Assembly: GCA_035236585.1 (NCBI GenBank)
Contig: CP141138.1
Span: 30,825,437 to 30,889,436 of the forward strand
DNA: 64,000 bases
Reading direction: 5' to 3'
Source: Warburgia ugandensis
Lineage: Eukaryota; Streptophyta; Magnoliopsida; Canellales; Canellaceae
The position numbers and the translations under genes are program-made. This document shows, one piece after another, positions 26,328 to 38,600 of this stretch (position 1 is the first letter of the stretch; each line of letters starts with the position of its first letter). The notes beneath the pieces are model-generated. The model worked only from the letters and a program-made list of their open reading frames with translations, searched no databases and had not been told where the DNA came from.

Positions 26328-26356
26328 TGAGATATTGCAACTATTACAATATCTCA
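26328..26356. repeat. palindrome inside solo LTR B
   Basis: tgagatattg ... caatatctca, the counterpart of the palindrome at 18089-18126, with a shorter loop. Confidence 0.85.
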
Positions 26357-26431
26357 GCAAGCAATGCTTGGTAAGGGATTCAAGAAACATAATATTGACA
26401 ATGTAATTCCAATACTTCATAATCTCATTAT

Positions 26432-26503
26432 CCTTAAACATACTATTTACTTTGTAAGCTATGTATCCTTAAACATACTATTTACTTTGTAAGCTATGTA
26501 TAT
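26432..26503. repeat. 36-base tandem duplication
   Basis: ccttaaacatactatttact and the following ttgtaagctatgtat occur twice in direct succession inside solo LTR B; the copies are identical, so this is a recent slip. Confidence 0.9.
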
Positions 26504-29500
26504 CTATATACATACATACCCTTCATGGGTAAACCAGTTAAATTTGTGAAAGTAGTCAAATATCATTCCCAACTAAGCTTATCAATTCTCTTCATTTTGA
26601 GAATTTAGTATTTTAGCTAATCTTATACTGAGAATTTCCCTTCTTGGGAAATATTGGTAATATACAATTACCTAGCATTTCATTATGCTACAACATAAGG
26701 CATTTCACTATGCCTATTCTCATATGCATCATAGTGCAAAATAATCAGAAAGGTTGCTATGCTGCAGTCTGATCCGTACTAGCATGCTCGGATAACTGCC
26801 CAGTTCACCACTGATACCACGGTGGAAAATATTATGTCACTGCCCGTATGGGGAGACAAGACTTTCACAGTGGTGGCCTTCCCGTAATTGCCACTACCCG
26901 ACTTTTAGCCTCTCATTGGGCAAGGTATCATCATATCATCAAATTTCAAGGAGTGGGTGGCCAAACCCTTATAACTCCTTTAGCAATAGCATTCCCTAAG
27001 GCTTATGCCTATTAAAAAAAACTCACAAGCCTCCAAGCTTGTATGTAAAATAGATTTCATATATATCAGACCATATGTCTGTTTACTTAGGGCTGAAATA
27101 TTTCCTAATTCCCTATTCACTTATAGTTTAGTCCTTAACCATCTTATATGTGTTTGGTTGGATCATAAGGTTTTCAAGAGATTCAGTACAAGTATTATCA
27201 TTACTCTTGTGAACATAAGATCATGACTACAATCATGTATATCTCATGTAAATGCATTAATCAAATCCTCCTACCTTTAAGGATTGATCTCTTTTCCCCA
27301 ATCTTCCATGATCCTGACTGATGTATGTAATCTGTACATCCATACATATTGTCAATATCTAAATTATGAACAATTCTATTGATCACTAGATCTGATGTTT
27401 AGAATGATCTTTAGATCATTCATATCTAAGTATTTTTCTCTCTAAGTCTTTGTATGTCCATCTCCTTGATTTTGATCTTTCATAGATCCTTTGATTGACA
27501 ATCTACACATGTTGATAAAGATGATAAAGATCAAGATCAAGGTCCTAGATCTTCTATCATCTAGTTCTTCTTTGATCTAAGTTCAGTTCTTGGATCATCC
27601 CTATGGAGGATGATCTTGGTTTTCTTCCTTGAATCATCTTTGATCAAGGGTATGGATTATCTAATCTAATGAGCTATAACAAGTATACTACTAAACATAT
27701 ATACTAAGTACAATATAGTGTTCTTATTCTTATTGTTCTTGATCATCCAAGATCTAATGGATCTTCTTTGATCATCCTTATCTTACTTACTGTTTTTATT
27801 AGGGTTAGGTAATTTACTAACCTTTTATGCTCTTATTATTATTATTCAACCAGTTAATGTGCTGGTTGAAGGTAGCTTATTCAAGCCTAAATCTATGATG
27901 CTCCTCTTATTTCCAATTGGCTAAGGCTTACTAGCTAAATGGGTGAACACAAAGTGGTTACTTCAATCCTCATGAAAGGAGGCGTTTAGACCTCACAAAC
28001 GTCAACAGAAGGTAGGGGAAGAGCGAGGCTCTATGAGATAACCCCCTTGACTACTTTGTTCATCATTCACTAGAATGACCATAGCTCAACCTTTCATAAG
28101 GTTCCTATAAGCATGTTTACCCTAAATACTCTTTCTAATGGATTTTAATTAAGTCCATGAATATTTATAATGTCATTCATGTGGTTTATTATTCTTTTCC
28201 TAATTTGGGCCAAGGATTTGATAATCCTTATATTGTCCTACTAACTATAGCCCTTACTAATTAAGTCCAAAGTACTCCATTCTTATTTGTGTCATGAAAC
28301 TTCTACTTTCTCATTAGAATACATTTTTGATGTTTTATGCTCTTTATCTCATAACAAGTAAATCTACTAATAACATTTAACCATAAATCAATTATAGATT
28401 CAAAGCATAAAACTACTTAATTTAACATTCTATGATAATGAGGCAAGGTACTTAAATTAAATCTAACACCTTATGATAACAATGAAATCACATATCATGC
28501 TAAGTCTAAATGTTATACTAGCATGCTTTATAACATAATCATATTTAAAATAGCATGAAACTAATTACATTAACATTTTTAGAAACCTTTACTTATGATC
28601 CAACCATTTGATCTTAGATCTTTTCCTTGGATTAAGGATTTTAGTTGTATTTAGGGAATTTTCTCTATTAAGGTCAAAAGATCATATTGATCTATTTTTG
28701 TCATAATCCATTCATGATTTCCTTGGATTTCATCATATCAACATTTATTCTTTCCATCCCAAGGGTCTGATCACACTTGATCTCATTGATCAAGTGGGTC
28801 CCTTTGTATTTTTAGGGTTTTTCTACCATAAAGGGTAGATCCCTTAATATATATCATATATATCCAATTAAACCATAGATATTACTTTATTTCAATAGTA
28901 TATCATTATTAAAACATGTTTTTAAGATCTAATCATCTCAAATCTTGAAAATCTATCTAATTGGAAACTTATTTCTTTAATACAGAAAGTTTTTACTGAA
29001 TAACATGTATATTTTATCATTTCATAAGAAAATAGAGGTTTCAAGTTTTCCATAGCTTCTTTCCGATCTCAATTTAGAGTTCAGATGACTCCGAAATTGA
29101 AGCTGGAAGTTCACAGTCCTTCTTAGGGCCTGGATTTGATCTGGGCCCAAGGAACGGACGGCCCAGATCGTTCGGGCAGAACGTCGGACTGGTCGTCGGG
29201 CGTGTCCGCTCAGATGAATGGACGAAGCGCTCTTGAGGGGCGTCTACGGACGCGGACGGGACAAGCGGAACGCCCGTCGTCCACGCGCCCATGAACTTGG
29301 TTTTCATCTGGTGCGTTTGCTCATGGATTTGATGGATGTGCCATCGTGTTGGTTGGAATGACACTCCATGTGCAGTGCACGCGCCGTTCCGATGGTGCAT
29401 CGCATGTGCGTCTTGGGCGCCGTCTGATCCGGAGATCAGACAGTCCATTATGGACCGTCCAATCAATCCTCTTTGAATTGAGGGCTCAAAACGTCTCTGA

Positions 29501-30656
29501 TTTTTATGAAAATTCTATCCTAAGGGTTTTAGACCCTTCTGGATCAATTAGTGTAGTCAGATTTTTTATCTGAGCACTCTATCATCCATAATTAAGGGTT
29601 CTATTGTTTACTTTATTTTTACCTTTTTATTACCAAAATAAATTACATAAAACAGTACTAAACATCTATGAAAAGGATTTCCACCTACTTGATTGGAGAG
29701 AAAACCTTGGTTATATGCCCAATTTAAAAAAAATACCTTGTTGATGAAGATATGGCCTAAAATCCACCTTTCTTGCAAATATTCATTGTTTGAACCGTTG
29801 GATCTTGAAATTTCTTTGCGGGTTTTGTAGAATAGATATGTTGAAAAGTTTTGGATGGTGGAATTGATCAAATTGGATCTGAAACAGAGTGCCTAATTGA
29901 TTTTAGGTCTCTTGTTTCAATCTAAAAAGAAAAACAAGTTGAAAAGGGATCTATCTCTTAGAAAGTTTGGGTTTTTGGGGGGGGATCTAGATCTAATTTT
30001 TCAGGGAGAGTGAAGAGAATTTTGTGAGGATTTTTGGAGGACTTTTGGGGTTGTATTTATAGGTATTTTGGGTCTTTTTTCATGATTATAATATTTTATT
30101 TTTTTTATTATTAAATGGCATGAAAGTCTTCAGTGCTCCCATGCCTAATTTTTCTTCCCTAAGACCAGCTGATGTTTGTTGACCCATGATTCACATGGGA
30201 TGCTGATAAAATTGGTTGTTGGGTCCCTTGTGGGCCCCATGTGGACCCCATATGGTGTAAAAAGACCGTTTTGCCATTTATGCATAAAATTTTAGGTTTT
30301 ATTCCCATGATCTCGGATTTGAGTGTACTTAGTGGCGTTGGATTCGTATTTCTCAATACATTCTAAATTTTTATGTCTCATATTTTGATTTTTGGGTAAA
30401 ATTACTATTTTACCCCTTTTGTACAAGAAATGAAGAAACTTAAGGATTTCTCATCTGAATTCAAAATTTGTCATGCTTACAGTCATTTTGAAGGGTTTGC
30501 TAAGTTTAATTTCAATTTTACATGTCTTATGATTTGATTATACTTTTATAAAAAGTATATTTAAATAACCCTAATATTTGAGCCCAAAATATCTAAAACT
30601 CAAACTTTTCTTGATTTTTCTCAATCAATTACAAAAATTGGGGTTATTACATTATG

Positions 30657-32584
30657 TGAAATCATCCATCAGATGTAGAGCTTAGCCCAAAAGAATCTAA
30701 TTTTTTCTATGTATGTATGTGCACAAAAGACAAAGAAATTTTAAAAAGTATAACTAGCAGCATTACATCTTATTGGCTAGAAATAAAGGGTCCTGTCCCT
30801 CAAACACATGTTATAGAAAGAATGAAGAGGGGAGGGATTTTACAAGTGGATGAAAACATGACACTTGGCTTGGACTGTACCAATTATTTGGGTCAAGCCA
30901 TCAAAAGGTAACCTTATGACGATGGGCTAAGCCATCAAAAAGAGATCATCTAATTATCCACTATTATTTTTCCTTATCAAGGACTTAATTCATATACAAA
31001 TTTGCAGACTTAATTCCACGTGTTTATATTATAATGATTAGATTGATAAGGAGAATTCGTGTGTGATATGAAAGCCATTTCCACTATGGGAACTAAGAGT
31101 ATGATTTTGATAGCATTTTCTATGCAGGCACTCTTTCTCTCCTTATTAAACATTTGAGTGGTATATTTGACTCGTTTGTTTTTCTTTCTAGTTTTTCTAG
31201 TTGATTTCTTCAAGCTAGGCCTTACTATGACAAAGAGAACCATTCTAAGATCAGGCTCCGTAGATGTTCTCCATTAGACAAGGACACACAATGACAAATT
31301 CAACAATCTTAAGCTCCTTGACTAGTGTCCTTTCTTCCAATGCTAGAGTTCTGTTACTTGTTATGAAATAGGGTTTTTTGCTAAATATTCAAATAAAAAA
31401 GGCTTTCATATATAGAGACACACAAGATCTTTCACCTTCTTGTTTGCATTGAGTGCCTATTTGTAAGTTGTACTAAGGAATAGTCAGTCTAAGTTCTAGC
31501 TTTAGCCTCTTTGTAAATAGAATTCAACAAGGGGTACAAACCAAACATATCAAATTAATACAACCCAACAAATATGAAAACTAAATGGTCCTTCAATGAA
31601 ATGCAAATTAAAGTAACCTGTCTAGTTATGGCATAAAGAAGTTTTATATACAAGACATCGGGAGATCAAAACGGAGACACAAGTATTGTGCAAAAACTGG
31701 TAGTTCATAGTGCATACCTTTTGTGCAAACTAAGTCAATTTATCTGTAGTAGCAAATGCATGGGATCTGGGTGGTCTTGCTAAAACAGAGTCTACTTTCT
31801 AGTGTTGCATAGCAATAAATTAATATTACTAGCTTCATAAAACAACTTAGAAAGTCAGGACTTAGAACGTAGTTGCCTCTTAGTGTGACAGTGAGAAGAG
31901 TAATACCTTCATGAGAAATGACAGCATTGGGTCAATGATTAACTTTGTTACTAGTATTCATCTTAGATGGTCTTGGAAATATGATTAAGAAAAAAGTATG
32001 ACTATATATGCAGTTCTAAAAGACATATCATGCTAAAATATAAACATAAAGTAGCATTGGATGATACTTACTCTCATTCCAAAACAATGCAAACCTTTGA
32101 TACTTTCTCTTCCATGATCTCTTTTTGAATTGAAGTTCAAGCTTATGGTACAAAGACTATTTCTAAGAAATGGAAGATCTAAATAAATATGATCATGAGT
32201 ACCTCAAAAACAAAAGCACCATAGTTTACACCACTAATATGGTACTAAAAGAGCGTAATAGTATTCAAATGACTTCAATAGTAATTGACGAGCAACTAAC
32301 TAGCACATAAGAGAAATCCACCTCCTTATGAATGGCAGCAAATTCAATATCAAATATAACAAATTAATCTAATTTATGAAAAGAATAGAAGTACAAATTA
32401 ATTAAAATGAGCTATTCCAGAGTCTTCAGTTGGTTGAAGTGCTCCTGCAACATTACTTATACTTGCAATGTCTTTAGCAAACTCATCCATAACAACTGTA
32501 ATAGCATATTCTACAATGATATAGAATAAACATGCATTAGTTATTACTTAGCTCATAAATATAATATGTATGTATGTATATGTA
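30657..32584. other. 3' non-coding part of the hAT element
   Basis: No reading frame of interest. The block at about 32380-32455 (aagtacaaattaat, then gagctattccagagtcttca) repeats sequence found at about 25250-25320, suggesting an internal duplication within the hAT 3' region. Confidence 0.5.
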
Positions 32585-34620
32585 TCAAATAAAATACGTG
32601 TAAATATAGAGTAATAAATTATTACCTTTCAATCCATATAGCCAATCTCTTACACAAATTAATACTTGCACTATATCTGGCTTTAAAGTAGTCTTATATT
32701 GGTGAAGAACTTGACCAGTAAAACTCAAAGTAGACTTTGATGCAACTATAGATATAGGAATGCTCAAGACATCATGAGCCATGGTAGGAAGTTTAGGATA
32801 CCTAAAATCAACATTTTTATTAAATATAATACAAATAAGATTCTAAAAATTATTGTATTTATGAGATAAGAGATTATTAATCAATCAACCTATATTAATT
32901 ACCTTTTTAAAATGCAAGAATGTCCAGCTTTGACTGTTGTACCCTTGGTTCATCCACATAAAGCTCCAATTGTGATTTTCATAGCCAAAGAACATTCTTC
33001 ACTTTTAAATGAATCAAATTCCTAATCCAAATATAATTATATTATTCAACTTAATGTAAGACAATTCATAGTAAATTACAATATCATAAGTCACATTACC
33101 TTCATCACATCTAAAACCTCTTAACTATATGACAAGTTCTGTCTATCATCAACATCAAGACCACTACATCTAGCTATACAAAAGATGGGGCATGTTTAGG
33201 GAAACTCTTAACCATATATCCATTGAAGAGCGACAATAAATTTTCTTGAACTCGAGCAAACTCCAAGGAATTATTACCAAACAATTTCTTGTATGAGAAT
33301 TCCACAAATGAGAGCTTATGTTAAGGATCTAACACACATGGAATTGCCAAAATGGTGCTAAATTCATACTAATACTTTGAAAACTTGGCAAACATTTGAG
33401 TGGACATACTCTTCGTACAGTCATCATCACTTCTATGTATTGTGTTAAACTCAAATAAATCACAAATGCTACACAAAAGTACAGATTTGCTGTAAGATAC
33501 TTGGATCCAAAAAACATGTAGGTGGCATCATAAAAAATAGCTAAAAACATTGAAATTTTTGCAACCTTTTAACTTTCATTTATAGAAGAACAATGCTTAT
33601 AATTTGATTCACTTAGTTCTAAGTGACAAAATGCATGTTGGTAACAAAGAGCACTTTCAAGAATTACATATGTTGAATTCCATCTTATAGGACAATCTTG
33701 CCTTAAGCCCTTTTTGGTCTCAATTGACATGTGATTCACACACTCTAAAATTTTTTGTTTTCTACCTCGTGATGCTTTGACATATTTGATGCTCTCTTGA
33801 ATTTTTTGAATAGCATCATCTATTTCTTTCAAACCATTTTCCACAATCAAATTCAAAACATGACAACAACAACGAAGATGAAAGAACTCTCCACCACAAA
33901 CAAGTGTGTTTTTTATGTTCAATTTATGCCTTAATATCTCAACAGAAGAATCATTAACAAAATCATTGTCTAAAGTGATTAAAAAAAATCTTTTCTCAAT
34001 CCCCCATTTTCCCAATAATGAGTATACTTTTTCTACTAAAGTTATTCCATTATGTGGAACTGGTAGAAAACAAAAATTTAAGATACTCTTCTGTAAGACC
34101 CCCTCACTATCTAGAAAATGTGTTGTAAGACTTATATAATCATTAAATCCACAAATTAGATGTCAAACTTATCCTACCAGGGGCCAACTCAACATCTCTT
34201 TTATCTTTCCTTTTTTCTTCTATATGTTCTCAGTACATCCGCTTTTATTGTATTTCTACTAATCAAATGCAAATATTTTAGTGCAGCACTAATTCCATCA
34301 TACAACAAATTGAAAGGGCAAATCATGCATAACAACTGCAACTACTACTAATTCACAAAAAACATTAAGATCGAACTTTTTAGAACTTAAAGACATAGTC
34401 CACTAACTTTGAGATAAAAGTAACTACCCTATATCATGAGAGTAGGTCCACTATCAAGTCTTTAAATGATGTTTTAAATTTCCTATACCAAATTTGATGT
34501 CACAAATATATACCGCTGAGCACTTCTTGCATTTACACTTTTGCCTTTCATCTTCTAATACTAGAAAGTGTTCAAAAAAATTGCAAACTGAAGACATTAG
34601 CTTCCTTCTTTTTTTTACCT
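32585..34620 (-). pseudogene. hAT transposase (RICESLEEPER/DAYSLEEPER type), interrupted
   Basis: Read on the minus strand, a BED-type zinc finger region comes first (about 34500-34620, with a KCKCKKC cluster). The catalytic-domain core follows at 33569-34015 (WGIEKRFFLITLDND, CCCHVLNLIVENGLKEIDDA, KGLRQDCPIRWNSTYV). The C-terminal dimerisation domain is at 32585-32782 (MAHDVLSIPISIVASKSTLS, then VLICVRDWLYG). The pieces lie in the right order but in different frames, with stops and possible introns between them, so no full-length enzyme is encoded. The RWNSTY and CCCHVLNL motifs are well kept. A typical plant protein of this family is about 650-750 residues. Confidence 0.85.
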
Positions 34621-35639
34621 CTATTGGATTTGAAAATTAACTCGTCATTCTCCAAATCAGCAAGATCATCATCATCCTCTTTCTAGTGCACCAAATTTAA
34701 ATTATTAGATACATTATTGCTCCCAACTTGTGCCTATATTTCAATTGAGAAGAAAATTTTAGTTTATAGTAAACACCAATTACTTCATTAAAAGGTCATA
34801 TTAATTAGAGCATGAAATAAGCATAGAAACATATAGAGTCAAACAAACAAGAATCAAGCTCTATAAAGAATCAAACAAACAAGAATCATAAAGCTAATAA
34901 GCAAAGAAAAACATATTGTTTGAATGAGGAATAAAGAGATAAATAGAGAACTAAACAAAGAACAAATAAGAAACACTTACCTATGGTACTGTAGGTGTGC
35001 TCATGGTATAAGAATTATTAAAGATATCTAGAAAAAAAAAAGGTAGAAATCCATGAGCAACGATCGATAGTCTCAAAGATGAAAATAAATAATGTCTCAC
35101 AACCTTTCATAAATTAAATATCTTTTCAAAAATAGTTTCCAACAGTTAATCTCCTCTTTCTCCTCAATACAACTTCCACATGAAATTGTTAGTTGCAAGG
35201 CAGTGAGTACGACAACTCACAGTGAGGGTTTACTCAGTTAGGTTAAACCATCATGTCAAATCAAAACCCATATCTACTATGACAAACAAGCAACAGAAAG
35301 AGAATAGTTAATGGTGTTATACATTGAGACATGTAGTGATTTAAAGGGAATAAAAACCTCCTAAGGCTTCCACGGAAAAGTCTTAAATCTATCCCTCTCA
35401 ATTTTCTTCTTCAACTAACTTCAGTTCTTCGTCTCCTCTGTTTCATTTTTTTTTTTCTAGGGCTTCTAAGTTCTAATTTACAAAATTCCAACTTTCAAGC
35501 AAAAAGCCCCAATTCTGTTTTCCTTTCTCCATCCTTCTTCTTCTCCACTTTGGATTTTTGTATTGTATCCCATAATTAGAAGATGTCTACAAAGACAAAT
35601 TCGAAATAAAAAATAAATAAAATGAAATGAAAACTTAAC
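34621..35639. other. 5' non-coding part of the hAT element
   Basis: AT-rich with no gene recognised. A pyrimidine-rich patch at 35380-35540 may belong to the hAT leader or to the edge of the CACTA-like insert. Confidence 0.4.
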
Positions 35640-38600
35640 ATAACAAATGTACGATAATACTGGATGGTTCTTCAATAATTGTCCTATTATAACCATAAAT
35701 ATATGATGGTTCTTAAAGAACCATCCTATATTTGTTTTCCATTAAAACAAACATAGCACAATTCTTCAATAATCATCCTATTTAAATCATAAGTATAGGG
35801 AAGTTAAATTATAACCGTCCTATATTTAATGACGAATATAGAATGGTTCTTAAAGAACTGTCCTATATTCGTTTTCCTTTAAAAAAAAAAATATAGGATT
35901 GTTGTTCGATAATCATCCTATTTTAATCATAAATATAGGATGGTTCTCAAAGAACCATCCTATATTTCTTTTCATTTACTTAAAAATTGTCAGGGAGGTA
36001 GCTTGAAGTCCAAACCTCATGTTAATAAGTTGTAGTTGGGACCGCTTAGCTATACTTAACTTAGTTCGTCAAGTCATACCAAATTAAAACTTTATTAGGT
36101 TGTGTAGTACTACATTCAATTAGAACTTTAGAACCATCCTATATTTGTTTTCCTTTACTTTTAAATTGTCAAGGAGGTGGCTTGGAGTCCAAACCTCACC
36201 TTAACAAGTTATAGTTGGGACTGCTTAGCTACACTTAGCTTAGGTCATCAAGTCATACCAAATTAAAATTTTATTAGGTTGTGTGATGCTACATTCAAAC
36301 CATTGGACATTTAGACTATTGATGTAGTACATTGAAACCAATCCTCAAAATTTACATCATTCTTAGTCTAAAGTGTAAATATTTACACTTATTAACATGG
36401 ATATTCTATTTCTATCTACTTTAGGCTTTATGCAATAAAGAGTTGCTTTCACTGTGCACTCTAATACTTAGCCTTTAGTTGCTAACACATCAATGTTGTT
36501 ATGTAATTTTAGGTCATATAGATAATGTCTTCAACTCTTTAAGATGAATATAACAAGTGTCAATTTTGGATCATGACTAATATATTTGACCTAACGTTTC
36601 TTTTGTCTGGCTCAATTTCTTTGTTTGTTATCATACTTTCTAACTTAAGGTCAAACTGTTCTATGTAGATGAAACTTTAAAGGTTAGCCAACTTCAATAT
36701 ATCTATCCAATTATATCTCATAACATGAACTAGATTGAGACTCCACATTGTTTGAGCATCTACTTAGCAATATACACAAATGGAATTCCTTGCCATTCAT
36801 AAATGTATTCTAAAGAATAGATTGAATTGCATTCATAATTCCTTATCATTCACAAATTGTTATTATATAGAACACAAGAAAGGAATATTTAAGTTAAATA
36901 TCGAACAATTTCTGGATAACTATCCTCTATACTATTACTAGAAATTTGTCCTCTATACGCTAATAAATATAAGATGGTTAATAACTAACTAAGCATCCTA
37001 TATTTTTGTTGATTATAGGTTGGTTTACAAATAACCATCCTATATTCTTTGAATATAATTACTTTATTGTTGATGTGATACAGGACAATTCCCCCACAAC
37101 AGTCTTGTATTATCACTATTAGCATCAATATTAATAGAGGACGATTCATTGAGAACCATCTGGTATTTTACTGTCTTATAGGATATTATAGGACGGTTAT
37201 TCAATAATAGTCCTATATTCATCAGAATCATAGGATGTTTATATAATAACCATCTTATATTTGTTTTCCTTTATAATCCCCTCTCCTGCCTTTCACCCAA
37301 CCCAAATTTTGGAAAACCATCCCTCAGCTAGAACAAAAATCCAGACCAGAAGAAGAAGGAGATAAAGGGAGAGAGAAAGTGTGCTACCTAATGTAAGGAG
37401 AGAGAAGAAGAAGAAGAAAGATAGAGAAAGGGAGAGTGAGAAACTGACCATGCAAATTTGCCTATGCTACCCCAAACAAGAAGAAGGAGAGAGAAGGGAG
37501 AGAAGAAGAAGGAGACAAAGGAAGGGAAAAGATAAGAGGAAATGGAAGGAGGTAACTGCTCTTAGAATTTCTATCTCGCCATTTTCTACCTATTTTTTGT
37601 TATGCTAAAAAAGTTCCTATACATCTCACATATCCAAATACCTCATTTGTCCAATGAACTTCATCAAAGAGTCAATATAGGGTTAACACTATTTTTCAAT
37701 TATGGGTCTTTTAAACTCATTCCCTTTGATGTATTTGCCTACATGGAGTCTCTTGTATGTTGCATCACCCAAATGTCATGCCATGTGTATGAAAATAGTT
37801 ACAAACACTCTACTCTAAAGAGTGGAAACATAGATAGCCTAGCTAGCTCTAGAAACAAGTGGAATCCACTATGTTTGTGTTGGTAAGCAGTCTTCAGATT
37901 TAGAATCCACATGGTTTGTAGCCTTCATTAACAATCTCTATGAGTAATCACTACTAAATATATTTGTTATCTTTCTTTTTTGGTATATGTAGACCTTTAC
38001 TTTCAACTATATGAAAAATAAGGCTTGCTTTTTTTCTTATTAGCAAGAGAGTTTTGTACTTTGTAGTTGGAAGATGGCATGAACAGGTTTACTGTCATAT
38101 TACTCATGGAAACTTAGTGAGAATAGTGCCTTTCTCACATATCTTTTAGATAAACCTAAACTAGTGAGCATGGAATTGAGACTATCTCAACTCATGTTCA
38201 ATTCTTTTGCTTACTAAAACTATTTTGAAATGTAACCTCTTTAATCAGACCTTAGTTCAATGTATATTTACATTATAACTATTAGCTGGTTTTCTCCTAC
38301 ATTTTTTGTTGTTTGTTTGAATTGCCATTATTTTCAGCTGATCTAATTGTAGTGTTTTCACTTGTCAAGGAACACATGGAACGTGAAGAATATGAGTAAG
38401 AACAACATGAATAACAAGCAAGCATATGTACACCTATCAAGAGAAAGGGTAGAAGGCTGACAAAAATGGAACATATAATTAAGAGAAAGTCAAAGAGAAA
38501 AAAAGAGATGGTACAATTCAAAAGTAGAGAGCAAGCAATAGGTGCTAATGTACATTCTTATACTAGTTTCATATGTTGCACAACTAGAAGCATGGTGCTA

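Larger units (their letters stand above)
25920..30651. mobile_element. very long solo LTR (gypsy-type fossil), copy B
   Basis: A 4,732-base unit beginning TGTGACAACC and ending GGGTTATTACA, flanked by TTATG at 25915-25919 and 30652-30656. It is non-coding. Long blocks match copy A at 17713 (caggatcgatccagtggttc, ggttcaccactgatacca, and the tail with aaaaattggggtt), so both belong to one family and have the same orientation. It inserted into the 3' part of the hAT element. Short frames such as 29074-29466 fall in a GC-richer patch of the LTR and are not genes. Confidence 0.87.

Noticed and set aside
29074-29466. 130-residue minus-strand frame in a GC-richer patch
   Set aside because: It lies fully inside solo LTR B, has no recognisable domain, and copy A does not keep the frame.
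17713-30651. Reading the two long LTRs as the pair of LTRs of one element
   Set aside because: Each has its own distinct 5-bp target duplication (GGCCC and TTATG), and what lies between is copia LTR, L1 and hAT sequence, not retrotransposon internal DNA.
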